From assembly GCF_003002065.1 (NCBI RefSeq), contig NZ_PVZG01000013.1, positions 124,001 through 188,000 on the forward strand: a DNA stretch of 64,000 bases. Reading direction: 5' to 3'. Each line of letters starts with the position of its first letter. Position 1 is the first letter of the stretch. The DNA comes from Pseudosporangium ferrugineum. GTDB lineage: Bacteria; Actinomycetota; Actinomycetes; Mycobacteriales; Micromonosporaceae. Under the pieces are notes generated by a model that was given only the letters and a program-made list of their open reading frames with translations, made no database searches and had not been told where the DNA came from. Of the stretch, positions 24,447 through 32,045 are shown one piece after another. A program made the position numbers and the translations under genes.

Positions 24447-25258
24447 CGGGGGCTCCCCGGGGTCAGGTCGAGGACCGCGTCGGCGCGGTCGAGTTCGCCG
24501 AGGCGGTGGGTGACCACGACCACGGCCTTGCCGGCGTCGCGCCAGCGCCAGACCTGCTGCCAGAAGTCGAGGTAGCTGCCGTTGTCGAAGCCCTGGTAGG
24601 GCTCGTCCAGCAGCAGGACGTCGGGGTCGCCGAGGCCGGCGAGGACCAGGTTGAGCTTCTGCCGGGTGCCGCCGGACAGCTGCCGGGCCACCCCGGAGGT
24701 GCCGGGCCGGGGCCAGTCGAGGGCCGCGGCGGCCGTGCGGCCCTGCGCTCTCGCTTCCGTACGCGACGAGCCCCGTCCCGCCCCGACGAGGACGAAGTGC
24801 TCGTCGGCGGTGAGGAAGTCGGCGGTGCCGCCGTCCTGGGGGCAGTAGCCGAGCGTGCCCCGGATGCGGACGTGGCCGGAGTCCGGGGAGATGAGGCCGG
24901 CGCAGATGCGCAGCAGGGTGCTCTTGCCCGAGCCGTTCGCGCCGATGATCGCCACCGTCTCGCCGGCGTGGACGCGCAGGTCGACGCCGTGGAGGACGGT
25001 GCTGCGGCCGTACCTTTTGATGATCTTGGTGGCCTCGAGGCGCGGCTCGCCGGACGGTGCGCGACGCAGCTCGGCGGTCGCGCCCCGCAGGCTGTCGACG
25101 AGGGTGACGGCGTAGGCGGCCGGCGGTCCGAAGACCTGGAGCGGGGCGCGGCCGCTGTCGCGCAGGTGGGTCGCGGCCTCGGCCACCAGCGCGGCCGGAT
25201 CGACCCGGCGGCGGCGCAGCTCGGCCGCGAACGCGGCGAGCCAGTCATCGACGGTCAC
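24443..25258 (-). CDS. ABC transporter ATPase with N-terminal HAAS-like domain
   Basis: 271 residues. The first ~60 residues (DDWLAAFAAELRRRRVDPAALVAEAATHLRDSG) resemble HAAS, a helical domain usually found in membrane proteins encoded beside PadR regulators. The ATPase follows: Walker A GANGSGKST with K112, Q-loop in GYCPQDGGTADF, signature LSGGTRQKLNL, Walker B VLLLDEP, and a switch His in VVVTHRLGEL. GTG at 25258 overlaps the padR stop as GTGA, and its own stop overlaps the permease start. The fusion of a PadR-associated helical domain to the ATPase is unusual. ATPase call firm, HAAS call tentative. Confidence 0.85.
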   Translation of the reverse strand: MTVDDWLAAFAAELRRRRVDPAALVAEAATHLRDSGRAPLQVFGPPAAYAVTLVDSLRGATAELRRAPSGEPRLEATKIIKRYGRSTVLHGVDLRVHAGETVAIIGANGSGKSTLLRICAGLISPDSGHVRIRGTLGYCPQDGGTADFLTADEHFVLVGAGRGSSRTEARAQGRTAAAALDWPRPGTSGVARQLSGGTRQKLNLVLAGLGDPDVLLLDEPYQGFDNGSYLDFWQQVWRWRDAGKAVVVVTHRLGELDRADAVLDLTPGSPR

Positions 25259-25578
25259 GGGACCTCCATGATTGCGTTGACGTTGCCGACGAAGACGGCC
25301 CAGTCGGCGCCGGCGGACGCCAGCGTGGCCTTGCCCTCCGCGCTGAGCCGGTAGTACTTGCGGGACGGTCCGCCGTCCCCGGCCCGCCAGTCCGCGACGA
25401 CCAGGCCGAGGCGTTCCAGCCGGAGCAGGGCCGGATAGAGCGTGCCCCCGGCGATCGGCCCGAGCCCGCCGGCCTCGAGCCGCTGCCCGATCTCGTAGCC
25501 GTACGACTCCCCGCGGGTCAGCGCGCCGAGCACGCAGAGGTCGAGCACCCCGCGTAACCACTGCTGCCGCCGCTCCAC
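25255..25578 (-). CDS. PadR-family transcriptional regulator
   Basis: 107 residues, short PadR type. Winged helix with LDLCVLGALTRGESYGYEIGQRLEAGGLGPIAGGTLYPALLRLERLGLVVADWR and SRKYYRLSAEGKATLA (the wing and dimer helix). PadR proteins repress their own operon until they bind a ligand. The GTG at 25578 is chosen because TACCTT lies seven bases upstream and the protein then starts ERRQQWLRGVLDLCVL. First gene of padR-ATPase-permease. A palindrome overlapping the promoter is a likely self-operator. Confidence 0.9.
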   Translation of the reverse strand: MERRQQWLRGVLDLCVLGALTRGESYGYEIGQRLEAGGLGPIAGGTLYPALLRLERLGLVVADWRAGDGGPSRKYYRLSAEGKATLASAGADWAVFVGNVNAIMEVP

Positions 25579-25586
25579 ACGAGACA

Positions 25587-25617
25587 AGGTAGCACCACTA
25601 CCTAGTGCCGGTGGTGC
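25587..25617. promoter_or_regulatory. nested inverted repeats at the padR promoter (probable PadR operator)
   Basis: AGGTAG-N5-CTACCT (25587-25603) is a perfect inverted repeat. GCACCAC (25592-25598) and GTGGTGC (25611-25617) form a second one, and CACTACCTAGTG a third. The first overlaps the padR -10 box (TACCTT on the minus strand, 25586-25591). The site lies in the 50-base gap between padR and the divergent transglutaminase-like gene. Confidence 0.6.
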
Positions 25618-25628
25618 AGACTTCGGCC

Positions 25629-26504
25629 ATGGCCGATCGCGATCACCGCCGCCAGACCGCCTACTCGGATCCGCGGGCGTACGCACAGCTCGTCTCGGCG
25701 CTGCCCGCGACCGTGCCGGAGCTGGGTGCCGTCGTCCGCAATGTGCTCGTGCACTATCGCGGCGGCCTCGACTTCCCGCCGGACCGGCTCGAGGAGATCG
25801 AGAGCCGCTGGGTGGACCGGATGATCGGTCACGACCAGCGGCGCTTCCCGGGCGTGCCGCTCGCGCGGGAACGGGCGCCGGAGGAGCGGGTCGTGGGCTG
25901 CTGCCGCGACTTCACCCTGCTGACCGTGGCGACGCTGCGGCTGCACGGCGTGCCCGCGCGCAGCCGGGTGGGGTTCGCCGACTACCTCCAGCCCGAGTTC
26001 CACGTCGACCACGTGATCACCGAGTGGTGGGACGGCTCCCGGTGGATCGCCGCGGACACCGAGTTCGATCCGGCCGCCGGCCTGCCCGTGGACCCGCTGG
26101 ACGTGCCGCTGGCCGACGGCGGCCTGGTGCCGGCGTCGCGGGTCTGGCAGGCGTTCCGGCGCGGCGAGCTCGACCCGTCGACGTACGGCGTGGGCCCCGG
26201 CGTCCCGATCGGCGGCGGCTGGTTCATCCGCGACTACGTGCTGCACGAGGCCGCCCACCGGTACGGCGACGAGCTCTTGCTGTGGGACCGCTTCGGCGCC
26301 ATGTCGCACGATCTCGACGGCGACCTGGGGCTGATCGACGAGGTGGCCGCGCTGCTCGTCGCCGCCGACGCCGGTGACGAGGCCGCCGAGCGCCGGCTCG
26401 CCGGGTGGTACGCCACCGACGACCGCCTGCACCCGGGCCCGGCGATCGTGAGCGAGTCCCCGCGCGGATCGGTGACGAAGGTGGACCTGGCCGCGCGGGC
26501 CTAG
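25629..26504 (+). CDS. transglutaminase-like domain protein
   Basis: 291 residues, soluble, no signal peptide. The transglutaminase-like (papain-fold) triad is visible: Cys in ERVVGCCRDFTLLTVATLR, His in FHVDHVITEWWDG, Asp in WIAADTEFD. Prokaryotic members are mostly proteases or amidases, or have lost activity; here all three residues are kept. Later sequence (GGWFIRDYVLHEAAHRYGDELLLWD) is characteristic of a subfamily but gives no substrate. It diverges from padR and shares the operator region, so co-regulation is possible. Its stop overlaps the convergent DUF3037 gene by four bases. Confidence 0.83.
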   Translation: MADRDHRRQTAYSDPRAYAQLVSALPATVPELGAVVRNVLVHYRGGLDFPPDRLEEIESRWVDRMIGHDQRRFPGVPLARERAPEERVVGCCRDFTLLTVATLRLHGVPARSRVGFADYLQPEFHVDHVITEWWDGSRWIAADTEFDPAAGLPVDPLDVPLADGGLVPASRVWQAFRRGELDPSTYGVGPGVPIGGGWFIRDYVLHEAAHRYGDELLLWDRFGAMSHDLDGDLGLIDEVAALLVAADAGDEAAERRLAGWYATDDRLHPGPAIVSESPRGSVTKVDLAARA

Positions 26505-26878
26505 TGCACGAGCAGGGCGACGAGCCGGTCCAGCTCCGCGTCCGGGTTCTCGGCCAGACCCATGTGGACCGGGCCGGCCTGGAGGATCGTGCTGCGGGGG
26601 GCGACCATCCAGCGGAAGCGTTCGCCCTGCTTCAGCTCGCGGGCCGCGCCGCCGTCGGTGCCGCCCGCGCAGGTGATCTCCCAGGACTTGAGGGCGGCGC
26701 GGATGTTGTCGAGGTCGGCGTTCGGGTCGAGGGCGAGGAGGCGCTGCTCGTGCAGGTGCGTACGGGCGCAGAGGAAGTCGAGCCGCTGGCAGTAGAGCAC
26801 CACGCCGACGTTGATCAGCTCGCCGCGCTCGACGCGGGGGACGGCGCGGATGATCGCGTACTCGTACGGGACTCTCAT
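26501..26878 (-). CDS. DUF3037 family protein
   Basis: 125 residues. VPYEYAIIRAVPRVERGELINVGVVLYCQRLDFL is the DUF3037 signature. The ATG overlaps the stop of the HipA-like kinase gene (ATGA), so both are made from one message. This two-gene arrangement recurs in actinobacteria and other bacteria. No biochemical function is established to my knowledge. No catalytic motif is evident; it could be a binding partner or regulator of the kinase (inference). Confidence 0.85.
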   Translation of the reverse strand: MRVPYEYAIIRAVPRVERGELINVGVVLYCQRLDFLCARTHLHEQRLLALDPNADLDNIRAALKSWEITCAGGTDGGAARELKQGERFRWMVAPRSTILQAGPVHMGLAENPDAELDRLVALLVH

Positions 26879-27624
26879 GGGGCCGGCACCCACGCCGCCG
26901 GTGCCGCCGCCCGCGCGAGCAGGTGGTCGCGGTACGCCGCGCGGGCGTCGCCGGCGCTGTCGAAGTCGAACTCGGCCAGCCACTCGTCGGGGACCAGCGT
27001 CAGCACCTCGTCGAGCAGGTCCGCGGTGAGCCGGGGGACGAGGTCGGCGGCTGCCGCGGGCACGGCGGTCGCGTACGGCTTCAGCACGTGATCGTCCCAC
27101 TTGTACGCGCGGTGCACGACGTTCGCGGCCCGCGCCCAGTTGTGGTGGAAGTACAGCGTCGCGCCGTGGTCGATGAGCCACGGATCGCCGTGCCACACGA
27201 GCAGGTTGGGGTTGCGCCAGCTGCGGTCGACGTTCTCCACGTACGCGTCGAAGACCAGCACGCGGGAGGCCAGCTCCGCCTCGACCGGGTGGGCGACCGG
27301 GTCGTAGCCCAGCGAGCCGGGCAGGTAGTCCATGCCGAGGTTGGCGCCGGCGCTGGCCTTGATCAGCTCCTGCACCTCCTCGTCGGGCTCGGCGCGGGCC
27401 ACCACCGGGTCGAGCTGGGCGACGACGAGTTCCGGCACGGGCAGGCCGAGGCGCCGGGCCAGCTCGCCGGAGACGACCTCGGCGACCAGCGCCTTGGGGC
27501 CCTGACCGGCGCCGCGGAACTTCACGACGTACGTGCCGAGGTTGTCGGCCTCGACGATGCCGGGCAGCGAGCCGCCCTCCCGCAGCGGGGTGACGTATCG
27601 GACGGCGGTGACCTCGGGCAGCAC
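26875..27624 (-). CDS. HipA-like protein kinase family protein
   Basis: 249 residues. The HipA-like fold is suggested by YVVKFRGAGQGPKALVAEVVSGELARRLGLPVPELVVAQ (ATP-binding Lys and a following helix), AYVENVDRSWRNPNLLVWHG (catalytic-loop position with D and N) and PWLIDHGATLYFHHNW (a D-H-G version of the metal-binding motif). It is shorter than E. coli HipA and has no HipB-type HTH antitoxin beside it; its partner is DUF3037. GTG at 27624 with TAGGGT six bases upstream indicates a leaderless transcript starting within the end of the preceding gene. Target unknown. Confidence 0.8.
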   Translation of the reverse strand: MLPEVTAVRYVTPLREGGSLPGIVEADNLGTYVVKFRGAGQGPKALVAEVVSGELARRLGLPVPELVVAQLDPVVARAEPDEEVQELIKASAGANLGMDYLPGSLGYDPVAHPVEAELASRVLVFDAYVENVDRSWRNPNLLVWHGDPWLIDHGATLYFHHNWARAANVVHRAYKWDDHVLKPYATAVPAAAADLVPRLTADLLDEVLTLVPDEWLAEFDFDSAGDARAAYRDHLLARAAAPAAWVPAP

Positions 27625-27628
27625 GCGC

Positions 27629-28183
27629 CTACCCTAGCGTCGCGGGCCCCTGCCGGCGCAGGTCCGCCACCCGGGTGAGGGCGTCGCGCAGCTCGGTGAG
27701 CCACTCGTCGGTGTGCTCGCCGACGAGGCGGACGCACCAGGCGAGCGCCTCGGAGCGGCTGCGGGCCACGCCGGCGTCGACGAGCGTGTCCAGGACCCGC
27801 CGTTCGGGCTGGCGCAGGCGGGTCATCACCGGCGCGGACAGGTGGGTGAAGAGCTCGTCGGTGTCGCCGCAGCGCACGCCCCAGCTGACCTTGCGCTGGT
27901 AGCGGTGCTCGACCTGGCGGGCGACCCGGATCCGGTCGTCGCGGCTGTCCTCGCGGAACTGGTGGATCCGCCCGGCCTGGGCGGCGGTGCGGTCGGCGTC
28001 CGTGGCGTCGGCGGCGAGGCCCGGGGCCGGCACCCGGCCCCAGATGATGATCTCGTCGCGGTCGACGACGACCTCGGGCGGCTCGGCGAACCAGCCGTCG
28101 GGCGCGGCGCCGGTGATCCAGGCCGCGGCGTCGTCGGCGGGTGGCGGCTCGGTCCGGGTCCCGGACGGTGGGCGGTAACGCAT
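27629..28183 (-). CDS. conserved hypothetical protein with C-terminal helical segment
   Basis: 184 residues, not assigned to a named family. The N-terminal third is Pro/Asp-rich, then PPEVVVDRDEIIIWGRVPAP looks like a beta-hairpin, and RIHQFREDSRDDRIRVARQVEHRYQRKVSWGVRCG is charged and helical. The C-terminal RRVLDTLVDAGVARSRSEALAWCVRLVGEHTDEW resembles a ribbon-helix-helix-type or dimerisation segment (tentative). ATG at 28183 has no RBS. The stop overlaps the promoter of the HipA-like gene, so the two may be partly co-transcribed. Confidence 0.7.
   Translation of the reverse strand: MRYRPPSGTRTEPPPADDAAAWITGAAPDGWFAEPPEVVVDRDEIIIWGRVPAPGLAADATDADRTAAQAGRIHQFREDSRDDRIRVARQVEHRYQRKVSWGVRCGDTDELFTHLSAPVMTRLRQPERRVLDTLVDAGVARSRSEALAWCVRLVGEHTDEWLTELRDALTRVADLRRQGPATLG
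27631..27636 (-). promoter_or_regulatory. -10 element of leaderless HipA-like gene
   Basis: TAGGGT on the minus strand, six bases, then GTG at 27624. The element overlaps the stop codon of the upstream gene. Confidence 0.5.
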
Positions 28184-28221
28184 GATTACATGCTTACACC
28201 GTTGCAGGCGTTGCGCCAGAG

Positions 28222-29706
28222 TCAAAGGACAAAGGCGTCGGTCCAGAGCTGACGCGTACGCCCGGAGAGCGCGTCCATCAGCGCCACCGCCTGGCTGTCG
28301 GTGAGCGCGGCGACGAAGTCGATGACCGCCCGGCCGCGGGCCCGCGCCAACCGGTCCGGGGTGCCCTCGCCCAGCTCCATCTCGGCGAGTTCCACCAGGT
28401 CGCCCAGCCGCCGCGGGAGCCGCTCCGCCTCGTCCGGGTCGGCCAGCCAGTCCAGCAGCGCCGACACCAGCGAGCCCAGCAGCCGCGCCTGGCCGCGCTG
28501 GTGCAGCGCCAGATCGGGGCGGGCCAGCACGAACCGGTTCTGCACGAACTTGAGCACCTGCACCTCGTGCCACTGCGCCGGGGCGAGCAGCACATGACCC
28601 GAGCGCACCGCCGGGGTCTCGGTCACCTCGATCGAGTCGACCAGCCGCTTCGTCCAGGTCGCCGAGAACGCGGCGACCTGGGCCTCCGCCTCCAGCGAGC
28701 CGTCGAAGGGCGCGCTGAGCAGGCCGTCGACCAGCTCGGCGCGGACCTGCTCGACCGCGGCCGCGAACGCGTCGTCGTCGGCCACCCAGCCGTCCTTGCG
28801 GTGCAACTGGCGGCGCAGCGCCTCGATCGAGCTGCCCGGGCGGCGGGCGACCAGGTCCTCGTCCGGCGTACCGGAGAAGGAGGTGCGCTGCCACGCCATC
28901 AGCTCGGCCGCCACCGAACCCTGCTGCAGGACGCCGACCCGGTGCACGTCCTCCAGGTCGTGGATCGCGTACGCGATGTCGTCGGCGGTGTCCATCACCG
29001 AGGCCTCGGGCGTCTGCTGCCAGTCCGCCACCCGGCCCGCGAAGGGCAGCCGCGCCTGGAGCATGTCCTCGACCTCGGTGGAGTACGCCCCGAACTTCAG
29101 CGACCCGCCGTCCGGGTCGTCCGGGGGAGCGGCGGCACCCCGCGGCGGCGGGTCCAGGAAGCGCGGATGCGGCGACGGGTGGGTACGCCGGGTCCACGGG
29201 TACTTGAGGATCGCCGCGCGGGTGGCGGCCGTCAGGTTGAGGCCGATCGTGGCCTGGCCGCGGATCTCCGTGCTCGTCACGATCCGGTACGACTGGGCGT
29301 TGCCCTCGAAGCCGTCGCGCAGCCGCAGCCGCTGCCGGGCGAGGTTGTCGAGCACCCGCTCGCCGAGGTGGCCGAACGGGGGGTGCCCGAGGTCGTGGGC
29401 CAGGGCCGCGGCCTCCACGACGTCCGGGTCGCAGCCGCCGAGCTTCTCGAGGGTGTCCGCGTACGAGCGGAGCAGGCGCTCCGCGATGGCCCGGCCGACC
29501 GAGGCGACCTTGAGGCTGTGGGTCAGCCGGTTGTGCACCAGCAGGCCGCCCCCGCCGGGGCTGATCACCTGGGTGACGCCGCCGAGGCGGGCGAAGAACG
29601 GCGAGCTGACGATCCGGTCCCGGTCCACCCGGAACGGGCTGACCGCCAGGTCGCCGGGGGCGACGAGGCCGTCACCGAAAAGGCGCCGGGCGCGGAGATC
29701 CTCCAT
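28222..29706 (-). CDS. dgt: dNTP triphosphohydrolase (dGTPase-like, HD domain)
   Basis: 494 residues. Hydrolyses dNTPs to deoxynucleoside and triphosphate, adjusting precursor pools. HD-domain metal ligands: His in HNRLTHSLKVASVGR, the pair H104-D105 in AHDLGHPPFGHLGE, and the late Asp in MDTADDIAYAIHDLED. EGNAQSYRIV is also a family motif. A Pro-rich insert (TRRTHPSPHPRFLDPPPRGAAAPPDD) interrupts the middle, near residues 175-200. ATG at 29706 lies seven bases after TAGCGT. It is the upstream neighbour of the 184-residue hypothetical gene. Confidence 0.93.
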   Translation of the reverse strand: MEDLRARRLFGDGLVAPGDLAVSPFRVDRDRIVSSPFFARLGGVTQVISPGGGGLLVHNRLTHSLKVASVGRAIAERLLRSYADTLEKLGGCDPDVVEAAALAHDLGHPPFGHLGERVLDNLARQRLRLRDGFEGNAQSYRIVTSTEIRGQATIGLNLTAATRAAILKYPWTRRTHPSPHPRFLDPPPRGAAAPPDDPDGGSLKFGAYSTEVEDMLQARLPFAGRVADWQQTPEASVMDTADDIAYAIHDLEDVHRVGVLQQGSVAAELMAWQRTSFSGTPDEDLVARRPGSSIEALRRQLHRKDGWVADDDAFAAAVEQVRAELVDGLLSAPFDGSLEAEAQVAAFSATWTKRLVDSIEVTETPAVRSGHVLLAPAQWHEVQVLKFVQNRFVLARPDLALHQRGQARLLGSLVSALLDWLADPDEAERLPRRLGDLVELAEMELGEGTPDRLARARGRAVIDFVAALTDSQAVALMDALSGRTRQLWTDAFVL

Positions 29707-29741
29707 GCGCCCGACGCTATTACATCCGGGGTACCGGGCCG

Positions 29742-30320
29742 TCAGCGCGCCTGCAGCGCGTCGAGGGCCACGGCCATGGCCGCCACCAGGCGGCGGTCGA
29801 GCTGCGGGTCGTGGATCGTCACGACGTACTTGTCGCGCAGGCCCCACTTCTTGACCACCGAGAAGGCCGGGCGGTCGCCGAGCAGGAACTCGAAGTGGTA
29901 CGGCAGCCAGGACAGCGAGTCCACGAACCGGCGCAGGATCGCGACCGCCATGTTGGTCTCGCGGCCGATCATCTCGCCGTGCCCGGGCTGCTCCAGGTGC
30001 CACGTCGAGCGCAGCAGCGACTCCTTCCAGTTCTTGCGGAAGAGGCCGATCGGGGTGCCGGCGGCGTCCGTCACGTCGTACGTGGCGCCGAGGTCGATCA
30101 CCTGGCGGGCCTTGAAGCCCAGCACCGGCGTCGACTTGGTGTCGTCGGTGTAGAGGGTGACCTGCTCCTTGAACGCCATCCGCTTCTGCTGGGCGAAGGC
30201 GAGCACGCCCGCTTCCGACCCGTCCGGGGCGACGGCGTGGACTTCGTACTGATTGACCATCAAACGGACGCGCTGCCGCACGATGAGCTGCTGCTGACTT
30301 TGAAGAGTGTCGACTGTCAC
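29742..30320 (-). CDS. LURP-one-related (tubby-like) protein
   Basis: 192 residues. The YEVHAVAPDGSEAGVLAFAQQKRMAFKEQVTLYTDD region and the later RNWKESLLRSTWHLEQPGHG, FLLGDRPAFSVVKKWGLRDKYVVTIHDPQLDRRLVAAMAVALDAL match the LURP-one/tubby-like beta-barrel with a central C-terminal hydrophobic helix. In other organisms this fold binds phosphoinositides or acts in membranes; the bacterial role is unknown. GTG at 30320 with CACACT six bases upstream. It lies 35 bases upstream of dgt on the same strand. Confidence 0.82.
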   Translation of the reverse strand: MTVDTLQSQQQLIVRQRVRLMVNQYEVHAVAPDGSEAGVLAFAQQKRMAFKEQVTLYTDDTKSTPVLGFKARQVIDLGATYDVTDAAGTPIGLFRKNWKESLLRSTWHLEQPGHGEMIGRETNMAVAILRRFVDSLSWLPYHFEFLLGDRPAFSVVKKWGLRDKYVVTIHDPQLDRRLVAAMAVALDALQAR

Positions 30321-30436
30321 GGGCGCAGTGTGACACAGCGCCCCTTCCTGAGGAGATCCACAGCACCCGGTGGCGGTGAGGGCCCGTGGCCGGTCAGACT
30401 GACAGCCGGGACAGAACTGACACGGAGGACCCGCGC

Positions 30437-31561
30437 ATGGCGAAGCAGGCAAACGGCCGTCGAGGGCGCACAGCGGCATGGGTCGCGCTGGCGCTGGGAG
30501 CCGCGGCGGTGTGGGCCGCCCGCGACGTCCCGCTCCAGATCGGCTCCCGCCGGATCGGCGCCCGGGCGGACGGCGAGCGCGGTGAGCGCTACGCCCGCTC
30601 CCCGCAGTTCGCCGACGGCAAGTTCCACAACACGGTGCCCGCCACCATGCTCGCGGCGTCGTCGATGCCGCGGATCCTGGCGGCCACCCTGACCGGCCGC
30701 GAGCGCCGGCATCCGGCCGGGCCCATCCCGGTGGTCACCCCCGAGACGGGCGGCGACGGCCTCTACGTGACCTGGTACGGCCACTCCTCCGCGCTGATCG
30801 AGATCGAGGGCCGGCGGGTGCTGGTCGACCCGGTGTGGAGCGAGCGCTGTTCACCGTCGCGGCTCCAGGGCCCGAAGCGCCTGCACGAGCCGCCAGTGCC
30901 GCTGCGGTCGCTGCCGCCGATCGACGCCGTGCTGATCTCGCACGACCACTACGACCACCTCGACATGGAGACGATCCGCAACCTGGTCGACCTCCAGGCC
31001 GCGCCGTTCCTGGTGCCGCTCGGCATCGGCGCGCACCTCGAGCGCTGGGGCGTGCCGCCGACCCGGATCATCGAGCTCGACTGGGACGAGCGCGCCACCG
31101 TGGCGGGCGTCGAGTTCATCGCCACCGCGGCGCGGCACTTCTCGGGCCGGGGCTTCTCCCGCGACGGGACGCTGTGGGCGTCCTGGGTGATCGCCGGGCC
31201 GCAGCGCAAGGTGTTCTACTCCGGCGACACCGGCTACTTCCCCGGCTTCGCCGCGATCGGCGAGGAGCACGGCCCGTTCGACGCGACGCTCGTGCAGATC
31301 GGCGCGTACAACGAGTCCTGGCCGGACATCCACATGGTGCCGGAGGACGGCGTGGCCACCCACGTGGACGTCCGCGGCGGGGTGATGATCCCGGTGCACT
31401 GGGCCACGTTCAACCTGGCGCTGCACGACTGGACGGAGCCGGCCGACCGTGCCTGGGCGGAGGCGAAGGCCCGCGACGTGCGGCTCGCGGTGCCCCGCCC
31501 GGGCGAGCGCGTCGACGTGGACAACCCGCCGCCGGTCGACGGCTGGTGGCAGCAGCTGTAG
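30437..31561 (+). CDS. metallo-beta-lactamase-fold hydrolase (NAPE-PLD/UlaG-like)
   Basis: 374 residues. An N-terminal hydrophobic stretch (about 12-28) may anchor it to the membrane. The MBL domain begins YVTWYGHSSALIEIEGRRVLVDPVW. Zinc motif H169-D-H171-Y-D173-H174 in SHDHYDHLD, further ligands in ARHFSGRG and FYSGDTGYFPGF, and His in IPVHWATFNLALHDW. This combination is typical of the branch that contains N-acylphosphatidylethanolamine phospholipase D; a lipid substrate is plausible but unproven. ATG at 30437 has ACGGAGG upstream. Confidence 0.88.
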   Translation: MAKQANGRRGRTAAWVALALGAAAVWAARDVPLQIGSRRIGARADGERGERYARSPQFADGKFHNTVPATMLAASSMPRILAATLTGRERRHPAGPIPVVTPETGGDGLYVTWYGHSSALIEIEGRRVLVDPVWSERCSPSRLQGPKRLHEPPVPLRSLPPIDAVLISHDHYDHLDMETIRNLVDLQAAPFLVPLGIGAHLERWGVPPTRIIELDWDERATVAGVEFIATAARHFSGRGFSRDGTLWASWVIAGPQRKVFYSGDTGYFPGFAAIGEEHGPFDATLVQIGAYNESWPDIHMVPEDGVATHVDVRGGVMIPVHWATFNLALHDWTEPADRAWAEAKARDVRLAVPRPGERVDVDNPPPVDGWWQQL

Positions 31562-31569
31562 GGCTCGAT

Positions 31570-31618
31570 GGGTTGACGCACGCCGGCCGCAGCCCTTGCG
31601 GCCGGCGTGCGTCAACCC
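31570..31618. terminator. 22-bp perfect inverted repeat, bidirectional terminator
   Basis: Arm 31570-31591 starts GGGTTGACGCACGCCGGC. Arm 31597-31618 is its exact reverse complement, and the loop is GCCCT. It begins 9 bases past the metallo-hydrolase stop, in the gap to a convergent gene, so it can end transcripts from both sides. Unusually long and perfect for a terminator. Confidence 0.75.
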
Positions 31619-31682
31619 GCTCTTCTCGGCGTGACATCGAGGCCGGCCCGGCGTCGCGCCGGCCTCGTCCTGCGGTGAAGGT

Positions 31683-31919
31683 TCAGTGCCCGGCGTCGTA
31701 CGCCGCGGCTACCATGGTGGCCAGCAGGAACAATGCGCCCAGGAGCAGCGGCCGGGTGTGGCCCCAGGCGATCTTCCGCTTCGCGGGAACGTCGCGCTTC
31801 GCTGCGCGCAGATCCCGCCAAGCCGCGTGGGCCCGCCCGACCCGGTAGCCGATCATGATTACGGTGGCGGCGGTGACCACCGTGGCGACGCTCACTGCGG
31901 AACTCTGGTGGTACGTCAT
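31683..31919 (-). CDS. small two-helix membrane protein
   Basis: 78 residues. Two hydrophobic segments (about 8-25 and 57-74) flank a basic, probably cytoplasmic loop (RAHAAWRDLRAAKRDVPAKRKIAWG). Not recognised. ATG at 31919 with AGGGGG upstream. It sits alone between the terminator at 31570 and the lipid kinase gene. Confidence 0.65.
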   Translation of the reverse strand: MTYHQSSAVSVATVVTAATVIMIGYRVGRAHAAWRDLRAAKRDVPAKRKIAWGHTRPLLLGALFLLATMVAAAYDAGH

Positions 31920-32045
31920 GCGAACCCCCTGGAGAGTCGTAGCGATGCCGGACTGGACTCAGTCTGGGGGCGGCAACCGACCACTACCAGCGGATATACA
32001 TGCTTAAAGCCTGACAAATGGCGATTCAGGGTACGGACGGAAGTG

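Noticed and set aside
28222..30366. Reading dgt as a 714-codon gene with an upstream extension
   Set aside because: The extension is antisense-like Arg/Pro-rich sequence overlapping the LURP-one gene; ATG at 29706 has a -10 box at the right distance and the HD protein starts there.
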